Source: an uncultured Sphingobacteriales bacterium
GTDB lineage: Bacteria; Bacteroidota; Bacteroidia; Chitinophagales; Chitinophagaceae
Direction: 5' to 3'
Length of the DNA stretch: 64,000 bases
NCBI GenBank assembly: GCA_937991535.1
Contig: CALKHN010000044.1
Span: forward strand, 1-64,000
The notes under the pieces were generated by a model that was not told the origin of the DNA, did no database searches, and was given only the letters and a program-made list of their open reading frames with translations. This document shows positions 44,217 to 53,484 of the stretch, piece after piece. Position 1 is the stretch's first letter; each line of letters begins with the position of its first letter. A program made the translations under genes and the position numbers.

Positions 44217-45659
44217 ATGGAAACAGTAAAGATTAAAAAAATTACAGCGCTCTGGATTGTAGTGGTACTGTTGCTGTTTGTAGTCAGTATCATATTGGGG
44301 ATACTCATGCGCCTGAATCAGGGAGAAATTATCCACCACTCGCCTGTTACCTTTTATGGTAACATGACTACCCATGGATTAACAATGATCGGTATTTGGT
44401 TTGTTGCCGGGATGGCGGGTGTTAATTACCTGATGCAGCGATACGTTACAGTGAGCCTGTGGCCAAATATGACCGGACTTATCTTTACCGCAATTGGAGT
44501 AATCCTGCTTTGGGTTTCTACATTTATCGGAGATTTTCACGCCGGGTGGACATTTCTTTACCCACTTCCTTTTAAGGTAATGTGGGCCTCCTGGGCCACC
44601 CCTATGTTTTTGTGCTCTTTAACGGTGATGGGTGTGGGCTGGCTGATATGGAGCCTTGGTATGGTGATGCAGCTTCTCAAACGGTATTCTATTTCCCAGG
44701 TTTTTGCCTGGCAGCATTTCGGTAAGAACCCTAAAGTTGAAACACCGCCGTTTGTTTTGATATCTATGATAACGCTGGTGGGGGTTATCGCCAGTTTGCT
44801 GGCAGCCGTGGTACTGCTTATTTTATACTTTATGGAATTCTTTTCAAACAGCAGTTTTGTAAATGATGCACTTTTAATGAAGAATCTCACCTATTTCTTC
44901 GGTCATACCATCGCGAATGAAATGCTTTATCTGGGATTGGCTGTTTTGTATGAATTATTTTCAGAAGTAAGCGGAAGACCAAAGTGGAAAACCACCTGGT
45001 ATATTGCGGTATCCTGGAACCTCTCCCTGGTATTTATACTTACGGCATTCTTTCATCATTTATATATGGATTTTGTTCAGCCCGAAGGACTTCAAATTGT
45101 GGGACAACTGGCTTCTTATCTGGCAAGCCTTCCCGCTGCAGGTGTTACTGTTTTTAGTGTGATTATAGCTGTTTACCGTACCAAAATAAAATGGTCACTA
45201 ACCAACCTGCTATTTTTTATTGGTGTAGCCGGATGGGTAGTGGGTGGACTGGGAGCGTTGATTGATGCTACTATTTCCAATAACTTTGTATTGCACAATA
45301 CACTTTGGGTTCCTGCTCATTTTCATACCTATAACGTCATGGGGAACGTATTGTTTAGCCTGGCATTTTTTCATTGGTTTGCCATGCAATTTGCCAATAA
45401 TAATATTACGGAAAGATTTGCAAAAACTAAACTGGGGTTGCTTATTCTCGGCGGCGCCGGTTTTCTTGCCGTTTTCTATCTCGGTGGCGCCGAATCCATT
45501 CCCCGCAGGTACAGCAATTATCCGGCAGAATTTCCATCTGCTCAGGTACTGGCCTATGTGGGAGCCATATTTGCTACCGTATACTTAATTGCCATCCTTT
45601 TCTTTTTCTTAAATATCAGTAAAAGATGTGTAAAGATTATGTTTTCATCTTCCTCATAG
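44217..45659 (+). CDS. Heme-copper subunit I, NO-reductase-like
   Basis: 480 residues with at least 12 membrane helices. Heme and copper ligands are present: H53 (TTHG), H230 (FFGHTIANE), H280-H281 (FFHHLYMD), H368 and H370 (PAHFHTYNVMG). In oxygen reductases of the A and B types a Tyr four residues after the copper His is crosslinked and needed for O2 reduction. Here that place is N234, followed by E235. The lost Tyr, the CuA partner and the NsrR-like regulator suggest NO reduction, as in known NO-reductase branches of this superfamily that arose from oxidases. The function is not proven. Confidence 0.9.
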   Translation: METVKIKKITALWIVVVLLLFVVSIILGILMRLNQGEIIHHSPVTFYGNMTTHGLTMIGIWFVAGMAGVNYLMQRYVTVSLWPNMTGLIFTAIGVILLWVSTFIGDFHAGWTFLYPLPFKVMWASWATPMFLCSLTVMGVGWLIWSLGMVMQLLKRYSISQVFAWQHFGKNPKVETPPFVLISMITLVGVIASLLAAVVLLILYFMEFFSNSSFVNDALLMKNLTYFFGHTIANEMLYLGLAVLYELFSEVSGRPKWKTTWYIAVSWNLSLVFILTAFFHHLYMDFVQPEGLQIVGQLASYLASLPAAGVTVFSVIIAVYRTKIKWSLTNLLFFIGVAGWVVGGLGALIDATISNNFVLHNTLWVPAHFHTYNVMGNVLFSLAFFHWFAMQFANNNITERFAKTKLGLLILGGAGFLAVFYLGGAESIPRRYSNYPAEFPSAQVLAYVGAIFATVYLIAILFFFLNISKRCVKIMFSSSS

Positions 45660-46378
45660 CACTGGTGTTTTCTACCGTTAATGTTACGGCACAGGTAACA
45701 CAAAACGGTTGGAAGGAAGAACGCCAGGTATATCAGAAAGTATTCGACGCAAAGCTGGATATTGATGAGCAAAGGAGCGCTACGATCCTCCAACTGGCTC
45801 AAACGAAGCCATTGATAATAGCAATGGTATTTACAAGATGTACAGGCGTTTGTAGCCCGTTCCTCCTGCAATTCAAAGAGAACCTGCAGATGATTGAGAA
45901 AAAGAACTTTAACGTAGTGGTTATTAGCTTCGATACGCGTGACAGTCTTAAAGATATGGCGATGCTTGCCCAAATATTTGATCTGAAAACGAATCCTCAA
46001 TGGACTTTTGCAGTTACCGATGCCATTGATAGTTTGAGCAGCTCCATCGGCTTTGATCCCGTATGGGATGAAAAACGCCAGCAATTTGAACATGATGCGA
46101 TTGCAGTGGGTGTAAATACGGAAGGGATCATTACTAAAAAGCTGATTGGAATGCGAAACAGCAAAGACCTGGAACTGTTAATCAAAAGCATTGAGGGTGC
46201 ATTTTCTCCTTCCTACCGCCTGCCGGGGAAAAGCAATTTATTTTCCTGCTTTAACTATAACCCCCAAACCGGGAGGAATATGCCCGGACTGGGGTTGTTG
46301 TTTATAGCGATTCCCGCAGTGGTTACTTTCTTGCTGGTGGTTGTCATTAACCTGCTGACAAAAAATTACAGAGCTTAA
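45626..46378 (+). CDS. SCO1/SenC copper chaperone
   Basis: 250 residues with an N-terminal signal anchor and a C-terminal membrane helix (FIAIPAVVTFLLVVVI). The thioredoxin-fold SCO motif CTGVC (C72, C76) and the distant copper ligand H156 (FEHDA) are all present. SCO proteins load the CuA site of subunit II, which is the job expected here. It overlaps the end of subunit I by 34 bp in another frame, which indicates cotranslation of the operon. Confidence 0.9.
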   Translation: MCKDYVFIFLIALVFSTVNVTAQVTQNGWKEERQVYQKVFDAKLDIDEQRSATILQLAQTKPLIIAMVFTRCTGVCSPFLLQFKENLQMIEKKNFNVVVISFDTRDSLKDMAMLAQIFDLKTNPQWTFAVTDAIDSLSSSIGFDPVWDEKRQQFEHDAIAVGVNTEGIITKKLIGMRNSKDLELLIKSIEGAFSPSYRLPGKSNLFSCFNYNPQTGRNMPGLGLLFIAIPAVVTFLLVVVINLLTKNYRA

Positions 46379-46743
46379 CCTGGTAGCGGACTTCTCTTCC
46401 GGACGGGGTGTTCACAGCCGGGAAATTGTGAGAGGAGTGGGGCCCCGGCGAATGGGTCAGCGCCAGGGGCTCGTAGCCAGCCCACAATGACTCTTGATGA
46501 AGACTCCTGCGCGAACCAAAGATTATAAAACACATAAGCACAGCAGGAACATAGGAACACCGTGAGAGCAGGAAGACTATGTGAATCTATACGCCCTATG
46601 ATCCTATGTATTAAGAAATAAAAACGAACACATAGAGACAGCAGGAAGATAGATACACAATAGAAAGAGAAATCCATAGAGTGCATAAAAAGATTAGTTC
46701 ATATTTTTTACCTTAGTGTGGTTGTTAACCTAAAACACACTAT
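46379..46743. other. Intergenic gap with dispersed repeat (CGGGGT family), copy 1
   Basis: A 38-bp element at 46404-46441 (CGGGGTGTTCACAGCCGGG, then AAATTGTG) matches one at 58669. ORFs at 46347-46541 and 46375-46686 on the minus strand are products of the repeat and I do not call them. The rest holds low-complexity cacatagag-like text and no gene. Confidence 0.5.
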
Positions 46744-47205
46744 ATGGCAGGAACATTTTCGCAAATGTACATCCAGGTTGTATTTGCTGTAAAACACCGG
46801 CAGGCATTAATACAATCATTATGGGAAGAACGGTTGTACCAGTATACTACAGGCATCATTCGCAATAAGGACCAGAAATTGCTGGCTATTAATGGCATGC
46901 CAGATCATATTCATATTTTGATAGGTATGAAACCCACCTGTTGTTTATCTGACCTGGTAAGGGAGGTAAAGAAGTCTGCGAATGAATTTATTAATGAAAA
47001 TGGATTTACAAAATCCAAATTCAACTGGCAGGGAGGCCTTGGGGCTTTTTCATACAGTCATTCACATCTTGATAATGTTATCCGGTATATTATGAATCAG
47101 AAGGAGCATCACCGGAAGAAAACATTTAAAGAAGAGTACATCACATTTCTGAAGAAATTTGAAATACTGCACGAAGAGCAGCATTTGTTTGACTGGCTGT
47201 ATTGA
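46744..47205 (+). CDS. REP-associated Y1 (IS200-like) transposase, copy 1
   Basis: 153 residues, single-domain Y1 transposase. The HUH motif is DHIHIL (H55, H57); the nucleophile helix is RYIMNQKEHH with Y115 and Q119 (Y-x3-Q), as in the HUH family. It lacks the flanking ends of a complete insertion sequence, and an array of short inverted-pair hairpins follows immediately. This fits RAYT proteins, which are host-domesticated transposases that act on REP hairpins. The frame is intact and looks active. Confidence 0.88.
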   Translation: MAGTFSQMYIQVVFAVKHRQALIQSLWEERLYQYTTGIIRNKDQKLLAINGMPDHIHILIGMKPTCCLSDLVREVKKSANEFINENGFTKSKFNWQGGLGAFSYSHSHLDNVIRYIMNQKEHHRKKTFKEEYITFLKKFEILHEEQHLFDWLY

Positions 47206-47233
47206 AATGCATATAACATGACATTGAAGTGTT

Positions 47234-47409
47234 CGACCCCGTTGGGATCGCAGTTTTTCTGTTTGTGTATATTATAAACCTTGTATCCCTTTGGGATGAG
47301 AAAACCCCCTCCATAGAGATTGGCAGCGGGAATTTGTATTTGACCCTGAAAGGGTCTCAGGTTTATAATCCTAATAATAGAAATGAATTTACGACCCCTG
47401 AAAGGGTCG
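47234..47409. repeat. Inverted-pair hairpin array beside RAYT copy 1
   Basis: Four short hairpins: CGACCCCgtTGGGATCG (47234-47250), ATCCCtttGGGAT (47285-47297), GACCC...GGGTC (47342-47356) and CGACCC...GGGTCG (47392-47409). The inner two are flanked by ATTATAAACCT (47271-47281) and its exact reverse complement AGGTTTATAAT (47359-47369), so they form two REP-like units facing each other. Confidence 0.75.
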
Positions 47410-47421
47410 AAGCTTTGTAAC

Positions 47422-48282
47422 CTACACCTTTTCAAATAAATGATTGGGATAATTCAAAGGATCCTGGTTGAGCAGATCGCAGAGCACCTTGTACAGCTCA
47501 GGATAGTGCAACTGCAGGCGATCAGGACTTTTAAAATAGATCTCTATACTTTCGGCCCAGAATTCCTGGAAATCTTTGATGGCATATTCGGAATACAAAC
47601 CGATTGTAAGGATTTTCTCTACGTGATAAATTTTATCGCCAATGGAATTGAATTTGCTGAAGGAATCTTTAAAATCCCTGTCAATGCTCATTTCCGTTTC
47701 AAAATTCTGGTAATACAGGGCATGCGCCATTTCATGTAACCCAACATTCTGGAGGTCGTATTTATTTTTGTATCCCTCCAGGAATTGTTTCCATGCTATA
47801 TTAATGGTATTGCCGGTTACATTACCGATCAGTATCCTGAAAGGTTCCAGTCCAACAAAGGCTTCGGGAAAAATTTGTATGATATTGAAGTGCGACAGCA
47901 GGTATTTCTTTAAGCCAAAAGTAAGCTGAATGGCGGCAGCGCTGATCAGGATAGGCATCTCCCGATACCCCTTTTTATCATGTATAATGAATATTTTAGT
48001 ATCAATGAATTTCCTGAGCCGGCTGATGAATTTTTCCCGGTCAATGTCTAAAAGGCGGTTGTAATAAGAAAAATGTTTGGTAAGTACGGCATTCAATACC
48101 TCATCAGAAAATTCAAGTTCGTTGCCATTGTATACCAAAGGGCATTTAAGGTGCGCTTCGTCCTGTGCAATTTTATCATGCCCCTGCTGATCGGTTGAAT
48201 CGGTAAGGGTATGCCTGGCGGACCGTGTTAGTCGCCAGATTACTGCAATAATTAATATGATTATTACTATCCAGGTAATCAT
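47422..48282 (-). CDS. mtfA: MtfA-type zinc peptidase
   Basis: 286 residues with an N-terminal membrane helix (WIVIIILIIAVIW). The M90/MtfA active site HEMAH (H183, E184, H187) follows GL, and the third-ligand region FQEFWAESIEIYF is downstream. In E. coli MtfA is a peptidase linked to glucose uptake via the Mlc regulator; Bacteroidota members have no proven target and, unlike E. coli's, are often membrane-tethered. It is in the same direction as the DUF2130 gene, 30 bp apart, probably one operon. Confidence 0.88.
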   Translation of the reverse strand: MITWIVIIILIIAVIWRLTRSARHTLTDSTDQQGHDKIAQDEAHLKCPLVYNGNELEFSDEVLNAVLTKHFSYYNRLLDIDREKFISRLRKFIDTKIFIIHDKKGYREMPILISAAAIQLTFGLKKYLLSHFNIIQIFPEAFVGLEPFRILIGNVTGNTINIAWKQFLEGYKNKYDLQNVGLHEMAHALYYQNFETEMSIDRDFKDSFSKFNSIGDKIYHVEKILTIGLYSEYAIKDFQEFWAESIEIYFKSPDRLQLHYPELYKVLCDLLNQDPLNYPNHLFEKV

Positions 48283-48312
48283 TCCATTTGCTTGGAGGCA
48301 ATATATAACGCT

Positions 48313-49590
48313 TTAGCCCCCCAATAAATTATCCTTATCATCATCTTCCAGCAAATTGAGGTCAATGGAGTCCTGTCCCGCGATACCCTCAATAGAACCT
48401 CGTATATGCGCGGCATTCAATAATACTTTTTCCAGATGTTTCTCCCGGGCTTTCCATAATTTCTCCATGGCGTCCCTTTCTTTTTGAATGGACATCCTCA
48501 TAGAAAGAAATCCTTCCCTTATGGCTTTCCATTGTTCGGCGAATTCCCGGCCGGTTAAATAATCGTACAGCAAATGCATCTTATCGCCTTTATTTTCCTG
48601 GGACCGTGTGGCGTTATATATTTTAATGATACCGTCCCGCAAAATGTGAGCCAGAGCCCTCACTTCGCCAAAGCTACAGATCCACACCCCATTTTTTTCT
48701 CCCAACTGGTCCATATCCTTTGGCATAGCCTGGGTAACGATAACGGCTACCTCGGCGCCCTGTGTTCGCATTTCCGCTTTCAGCTTTTCAATCCATTCGT
48801 TTGCAAAGTGCTGTGCTCTTTTGCTTTCATAAATGATCTTACCACATTCCTGTCCAAACTGGTTACGTATGATCTGAATGCAATCCGCACCCCTTGAGCC
48901 CTTCCCAACTTCCATTATAACATCAAAGGGAAAGCTGCCTCTCAGCAGGTTTTCCAGCAACAGTTCCTGCACTTCGCCCTGCATTTGCATGGATCCCTGT
49001 TCGGCTTTGCGCTTCATTTCGTCCACCAGCTTCTTCTGGTCTTCCAACTGCTTCTCCATCTCCTTCATTCTTAGCTGATACTCCGTTTCTTTTGCAATTG
49101 TTCTTTGCTCTTCCAGCTTCCTGATTTCTTCTCCTATTTTTTGCCGTTCCTTTAACAAGGTTTGCTGTACCTGTATCTCCATCTCCTGTTCCCTGTTCTT
49201 GAGTTCCTGTTCCTTTTTGAGGTACTCTAATTGTTTATTGCGGGCTTCCTGCAATTTTATTTCATTGTCCTTGTTTGCCTGTTGAAGCAGGTTCACCTGG
49301 TTTTCAAAGTCTGCGCTTATGCTTTTCCGTATGTTTTCCTCCAGCGATTTTTGCATTTTCACTTTTTCATCGGCTAACCTGCCCGCATATTCCGCTTCTT
49401 TCTGCTGCATCTGTTGCAAAAGCATTTGTTCTTTGCGCAAAAATGTTTCCTGTTTTTTTTGCAGTTCTTCATCTTTTTGTTTTATATAGGCAGCCATCTT
49501 TTCGCGCAACTCTCTTTTATAATCTTCAGAAACCGCGTCTTCCATCGGGAATTGATGACCGCAATTGGGACATTTTATTTCAGTAGCCAT
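48313..49590 (-). CDS. DUF2130 coiled-coil protein
   Basis: 425 residues. A short zinc-ribbon-like start (CPNCGHQFP, one CxxC pair) leads into a long coiled coil from about residue 30 to 225 (Lys/Glu/Gln-rich), then a globular DUF2130 domain with GSRGADCIQIIRNQFGQECG, IIYESKRAQHF and EKNGVWICSFGE. Lys and acidic residues in this domain have been compared with nuclease folds, but the function is not established. No signal peptide. First gene of the pair with mtfA. Confidence 0.88.
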   Translation of the reverse strand: MATEIKCPNCGHQFPMEDAVSEDYKRELREKMAAYIKQKDEELQKKQETFLRKEQMLLQQMQQKEAEYAGRLADEKVKMQKSLEENIRKSISADFENQVNLLQQANKDNEIKLQEARNKQLEYLKKEQELKNREQEMEIQVQQTLLKERQKIGEEIRKLEEQRTIAKETEYQLRMKEMEKQLEDQKKLVDEMKRKAEQGSMQMQGEVQELLLENLLRGSFPFDVIMEVGKGSRGADCIQIIRNQFGQECGKIIYESKRAQHFANEWIEKLKAEMRTQGAEVAVIVTQAMPKDMDQLGEKNGVWICSFGEVRALAHILRDGIIKIYNATRSQENKGDKMHLLYDYLTGREFAEQWKAIREGFLSMRMSIQKERDAMEKLWKAREKHLEKVLLNAAHIRGSIEGIAGQDSIDLNLLEDDDKDNLLGG

Positions 49591-49659
49591 TGTCTAAATT
49601 TATGCAAGTTTACAAAACACCTAAAAAATCAATATATTTAGTTTTCCAAAAAAGCAGAT

Positions 49660-50532
49660 ATGATAACAAGACGATCGCTGTTAAAAAAATCGTTGGTACT
49701 TACTTCATTGCTGCAAACGGACGTTTTTAAAACGTTGATGGCGATGAACGGTGCGGGTCGGTTTAAGATCGGCGCCTGCGACTGGTCTATAGGAAAAGGA
49801 AGCAATATAGGTGCTTTTGAAGTAGCCAAAGCTATTGGACTGGATGGCATCATGGTAGATATGGGCAGTGTGGAAAACAACCTGCACATCAGGCAAAAAG
49901 AAATTCAGGACGCTTATCTTAAAACTTCGGCCCAAACAGGCATTGCTATTTCGAGTTTGGCAATGGGTATATATAACCGGGTACCGTTTCACACCGACGA
50001 CCGGGTACAGGAATGGGTACGGGGTTCCATCAACGCTGCTGATAATCTTAAAGTAACCGTGTTGCTGCTGGCCTTTTTCAATGCCAGCGACCTGCGCAAT
50101 GATAATGCCAGGAAAGAAGCTGCTGTTAAGCATTTGCGGGCCTTAATGCCCTATGCGGAAGCCAAAGGCATTGTGCTGGGTATTGAATCTTACCTGGATG
50201 CAAAGGAGCATATGGAAATCATTGATAGGGTAGGATCAAAAAATTTAAAAGTGTATTTCGACTTTCGCAATACGGCTGATGCGGGTCATGACCCGATTGC
50301 CGAATTCAAAAAACTGGGAAAGGATATGGTATGTGAGCTGCATATGAAAGAAAACGGATTTTTATTAAATAAAGGAACGGTAAACTGGAAAGGCGTAAGC
50401 GAAGCTATTTATCAAACGGGCTATAACGGCAATGGCTGGATGCAGATAGAAGGCGCCATACCGAAAGGTGGCGATACCGTTGAAAGTTACCGTCATAATC
50501 TTGCCTACCTGCACAAATTATTTAATAAATGA
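49660..50532 (+). CDS. Sugar phosphate isomerase/epimerase (xylose-isomerase-like TIM barrel)
   Basis: 290 residues. The start MITRRSLLKKSLVL resembles a short Tat or membrane signal, so export is possible. The fold is a xylose-isomerase-like TIM barrel: GACDWSIGKGSN, GIVLGIESYLDAKEH, VYFDFRNTADAGHDP and ELHMKENGFLLN carry the metal-site Glu, Asp and His. Its stop overlaps the start of the next gene by 4 bp (ATGA), so translation is coupled. A sugar isomerase or epimerase step for the neighbouring dehydrogenase is likely. Confidence 0.85.
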   Translation: MITRRSLLKKSLVLTSLLQTDVFKTLMAMNGAGRFKIGACDWSIGKGSNIGAFEVAKAIGLDGIMVDMGSVENNLHIRQKEIQDAYLKTSAQTGIAISSLAMGIYNRVPFHTDDRVQEWVRGSINAADNLKVTVLLLAFFNASDLRNDNARKEAAVKHLRALMPYAEAKGIVLGIESYLDAKEHMEIIDRVGSKNLKVYFDFRNTADAGHDPIAEFKKLGKDMVCELHMKENGFLLNKGTVNWKGVSEAIYQTGYNGNGWMQIEGAIPKGGDTVESYRHNLAYLHKLFNK

Positions 50533-53405
50533 AAATAACCGGCGCTTTTACAGGCATTTCTTTTTGTATTCTTTTTTTTACGGCTTGCCAGTCATCAAAC
50601 CAAAAAGCCGGAACTGATCTGCCGTTTTATCTTCCGGACGACCTGGAAGTTACCCTGTGGGCGGAGTCGCCTATGTTCTATAATCCCACCAATATGGATA
50701 TAGATGCAAGGGGCAGAGTGTGGGTAACCGAAGCGGTAAACTACCGCAATTTCAATAACGATTCCACTGCATTTTTTCATCATGCTAAAGGCGACAGGGT
50801 AATGATTCTGGAAGATACCGACAACGATGGTGTTGCAGATTCTTCAAAATTATTTGTGCAGGATACCAGCCTTGTATCACCTTTAGGTATAGCCGTAATG
50901 GGAAATAAGGTGATCGTTTCCTGTGCTCCTGATATTATTATATATACCGATGAAGATGGTGATGACAAGCCCGATAAAAAGGAAACTTTTCTGACGGGTT
51001 TTGGGGGAAAGGATCACGATCATTCGCTGCATGCCGTATTGGCCGGAGCCGATGGTAACTGGTATTTCAATACGGGCAATGCGGGTCCGCATATGGTAAC
51101 CGATAAAAGCGGTTGGAGCCTTCGTTCGGGCAGTATATACACAGGCGGCACTCCGTACAATACCAAAAACGAAGGCAATTTAAAAAGCGATGACGGAAAG
51201 GTGTGGATTGGGGGATTGGCCCTGCGCATCCGCCCGGATGGTACGGGATTGAAAGTAATGGGACATAACTTTAGAAATGCGTATGAACTCACCGCCGATT
51301 CGTATGGCAATTTCTGGCAGAACGATAACGATGATGAGGTGGCGGCATGCCGCGTTTCGTGGCTGCCGGAAGGCGGGAATGCAGGATATTTCAGTACAGA
51401 CGGAACCAGAACCTGGCAGGCCGATCAGCGGCCCGACCAGGATATATTTACCGCGCACTGGCACCAGGAAGATCCCGGCGTAATGCCCGTGGGCGACCGG
51501 AGCGGCGCAGGAGCGCCTACGGGTATAGTATTAAATGAAGGGGATGCGCTGGGAGAAAAATACCGCGGACTGTTGTTGAGCGCCGATGCCGGAAGGAATG
51601 TGATCTTCGGCTATCATCCGCACAGGGAAAAATCAGGATTGCTACCGGGGGAAAGAACAAATTTTATTACCTCTTTAAGTGAGGACAATGCTTTATATGT
51701 ATGGAACGACAGCGCTGCCAATACGCATAAAGAGAAATGGTTCCGTCCCAGCGATGTAGCCATTGGTACCGATGGCGCTATCTATATATCCGACTGGTAC
51801 GACCCTGTTGTGGGCGGACACCAGATGCAGGATAAAAAAGGCTTCGGCAGAATTTACCGGGTAACGCCTAAAAACATAACACTACGTTCCCCGGAAGTTG
51901 ATCTCAGCACAACCGAAGGACAAATAGCCGCGCTTCGCAATCCCGCTATCAATGTGCGCAACCTTGGATTTCAGCAATTGAAGCAACAGGGGGAAGGGGT
52001 TGTTGAACCTGTTGGTCAACTATTAAAAGATAAGAACCCATATATACAGGCAAGGGCAATATGGCTGCTGGCGCAATTGGGACAAAAAGGTGTGGATGCA
52101 ACTGTTGCGTTATTAAAAAGCGATGATGAAATAACGAGAGCTACGGCTTTTCGTGCTTTACGCGTATCCGTTGCCGATATATTACCTTATGCGGTACAAT
52201 TGCAAAACGATCCTTCGGCATTTGTGCAAAGGGAAATTGCCGTTGCCCTGCGGGATCTGCCTTTTGAAAAAACCAAACCTGTATTAATGGAGTTGTGCAG
52301 GCAGTCCGACGGCGAAGACCGCTGGTATCTCAATGCCCTGGCTGCAGCAATGACCGGGCATGAAGCCGAAATATATCCCGAAATAAAACAACTGCTGGCG
52401 AATGATAAAACACCTGTTGAATGGGATAAAAAAATGAGCATGTTGGCATGGCGTTTGCACCCGGCAGCGGCTTTAAATGATCTTTTGCTGCGTGCCGGTG
52501 ATGCGGCGCTGGATGCTGAAGAAAGAAGGGCTGCCGTTACCGCCATTGCGTTTATGAAAGACAAAAATGCAGCCGAAGCCATGCTGGCGCTTAGTAAAAA
52601 CAAATTGCCCGATGTGGCAGAACAGGCTTCCTACTGGCTTTCTTTCAGGCAGGGGAACGATTGGTACGCGTTGTTAAACTGGAAGCAATTGAACATCAAT
52701 ACGGGTTATGAAAAGAAATTGGCTTCCATGAAAACAAGATTGCTGGCTGTGCAGGATGAGCACCTTTCATTGGGCGCCAGAAAGGGACGGCTCGTGCAAA
52801 TGGCAAAGGATTCGTTGGGCGGACAACTGTTGATTGGTCTTGCTTCGGAAAATAAATTTCCAAAAGCACTGATCACCGCAATGGAAGAAAATATTTTCCA
52901 AAACCCTGATCTTACGGTTAGGGTGCAGGCAGGCAAATATTTTAAACAGGCCGGCGTGCAAAAGAACTATTCTATAGCTGATATTGCGGGTATAAAGGGT
53001 GATGAAAGGAGTGGAGAATCGGTTTTTGTGAGCCGTTGTGCTTCCTGTCATAAGGTTGGGCAAACCGGCAGCACCATTGGTCCGGAGTTAACCAGCATTG
53101 GAAAAAAGTTTGACAAAACAGGTTTGCTCGATGCCATCATTCACCCAAGTGCCGCCATACTATTGGGTTATGAGCCATGGCTCATCAATACAAAAGACGG
53201 AGGTTCCTTTTTTGGATTTTTAGTCAGCGAAAATAAACAGGCAGTAATTATAAAAGATGTAACCGGGCAGCAGCATACCATTGCAACAGATAAGATCAGT
53301 TCGAAGCAAAAACAAAACAAAAGTGTAATGCCCGGGCCCGCTGTTGCAGGCATATCGGAACAGGAACTGGCAGATGTAGCGGGGTATTTACTGGCCGGTA
53401 AATAA
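50529..53405 (+). CDS. PVC-type membrane-bound dehydrogenase with HEAT repeats and heme c
   Basis: 958 residues with a lipobox (FFTAC). The N-terminal 430 residues form a beta-propeller (PEGSWWQ-type membrane-bound dehydrogenase): LPDDLEVTLWAESP, ATPTNMDIDARGRVW-like NPTNMDIDARGRVW, LGIAVMGNKVIVS and GFGRIYRVTP. HEAT repeats span about 455-800. A single heme c site CASCH (C837, C840, H841) is followed by GPELTSIGKKF and IIHPSAAILLGYEPW. It probably oxidises a sugar or alcohol and passes electrons to the respiratory chain from the periplasm. It is the middle gene of a three-gene module. Confidence 0.9.
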   Translation: MKITGAFTGISFCILFFTACQSSNQKAGTDLPFYLPDDLEVTLWAESPMFYNPTNMDIDARGRVWVTEAVNYRNFNNDSTAFFHHAKGDRVMILEDTDNDGVADSSKLFVQDTSLVSPLGIAVMGNKVIVSCAPDIIIYTDEDGDDKPDKKETFLTGFGGKDHDHSLHAVLAGADGNWYFNTGNAGPHMVTDKSGWSLRSGSIYTGGTPYNTKNEGNLKSDDGKVWIGGLALRIRPDGTGLKVMGHNFRNAYELTADSYGNFWQNDNDDEVAACRVSWLPEGGNAGYFSTDGTRTWQADQRPDQDIFTAHWHQEDPGVMPVGDRSGAGAPTGIVLNEGDALGEKYRGLLLSADAGRNVIFGYHPHREKSGLLPGERTNFITSLSEDNALYVWNDSAANTHKEKWFRPSDVAIGTDGAIYISDWYDPVVGGHQMQDKKGFGRIYRVTPKNITLRSPEVDLSTTEGQIAALRNPAINVRNLGFQQLKQQGEGVVEPVGQLLKDKNPYIQARAIWLLAQLGQKGVDATVALLKSDDEITRATAFRALRVSVADILPYAVQLQNDPSAFVQREIAVALRDLPFEKTKPVLMELCRQSDGEDRWYLNALAAAMTGHEAEIYPEIKQLLANDKTPVEWDKKMSMLAWRLHPAAALNDLLLRAGDAALDAEERRAAVTAIAFMKDKNAAEAMLALSKNKLPDVAEQASYWLSFRQGNDWYALLNWKQLNINTGYEKKLASMKTRLLAVQDEHLSLGARKGRLVQMAKDSLGGQLLIGLASENKFPKALITAMEENIFQNPDLTVRVQAGKYFKQAGVQKNYSIADIAGIKGDERSGESVFVSRCASCHKVGQTGSTIGPELTSIGKKFDKTGLLDAIIHPSAAILLGYEPWLINTKDGGSFFGFLVSENKQAVIIKDVTGQQHTIATDKISSKQKQNKSVMPGPAVAGISEQELADVAGYLLAGK

Positions 53406-53484
53406 TATGAATTGCTTATTTGTAAATCGTCCCTATAAAGCTGCAAGCGGGGATTCATTAAATAATCATTCTAAATGTATACAC

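Noticed and set aside
44217..45659. Ordinary cbb3- or ba3-type terminal oxidase
   Set aside because: The residue expected as the crosslinked Tyr is Asn, and no FixO/FixP-type heme c subunits are present. I report it as NO-reductase-like instead.
46744..47205. Complete IS200/IS605 insertion sequence
   Set aside because: No matching left and right ends or TnpB gene are seen. The single-domain transposase with nearby hairpins fits a RAYT better.
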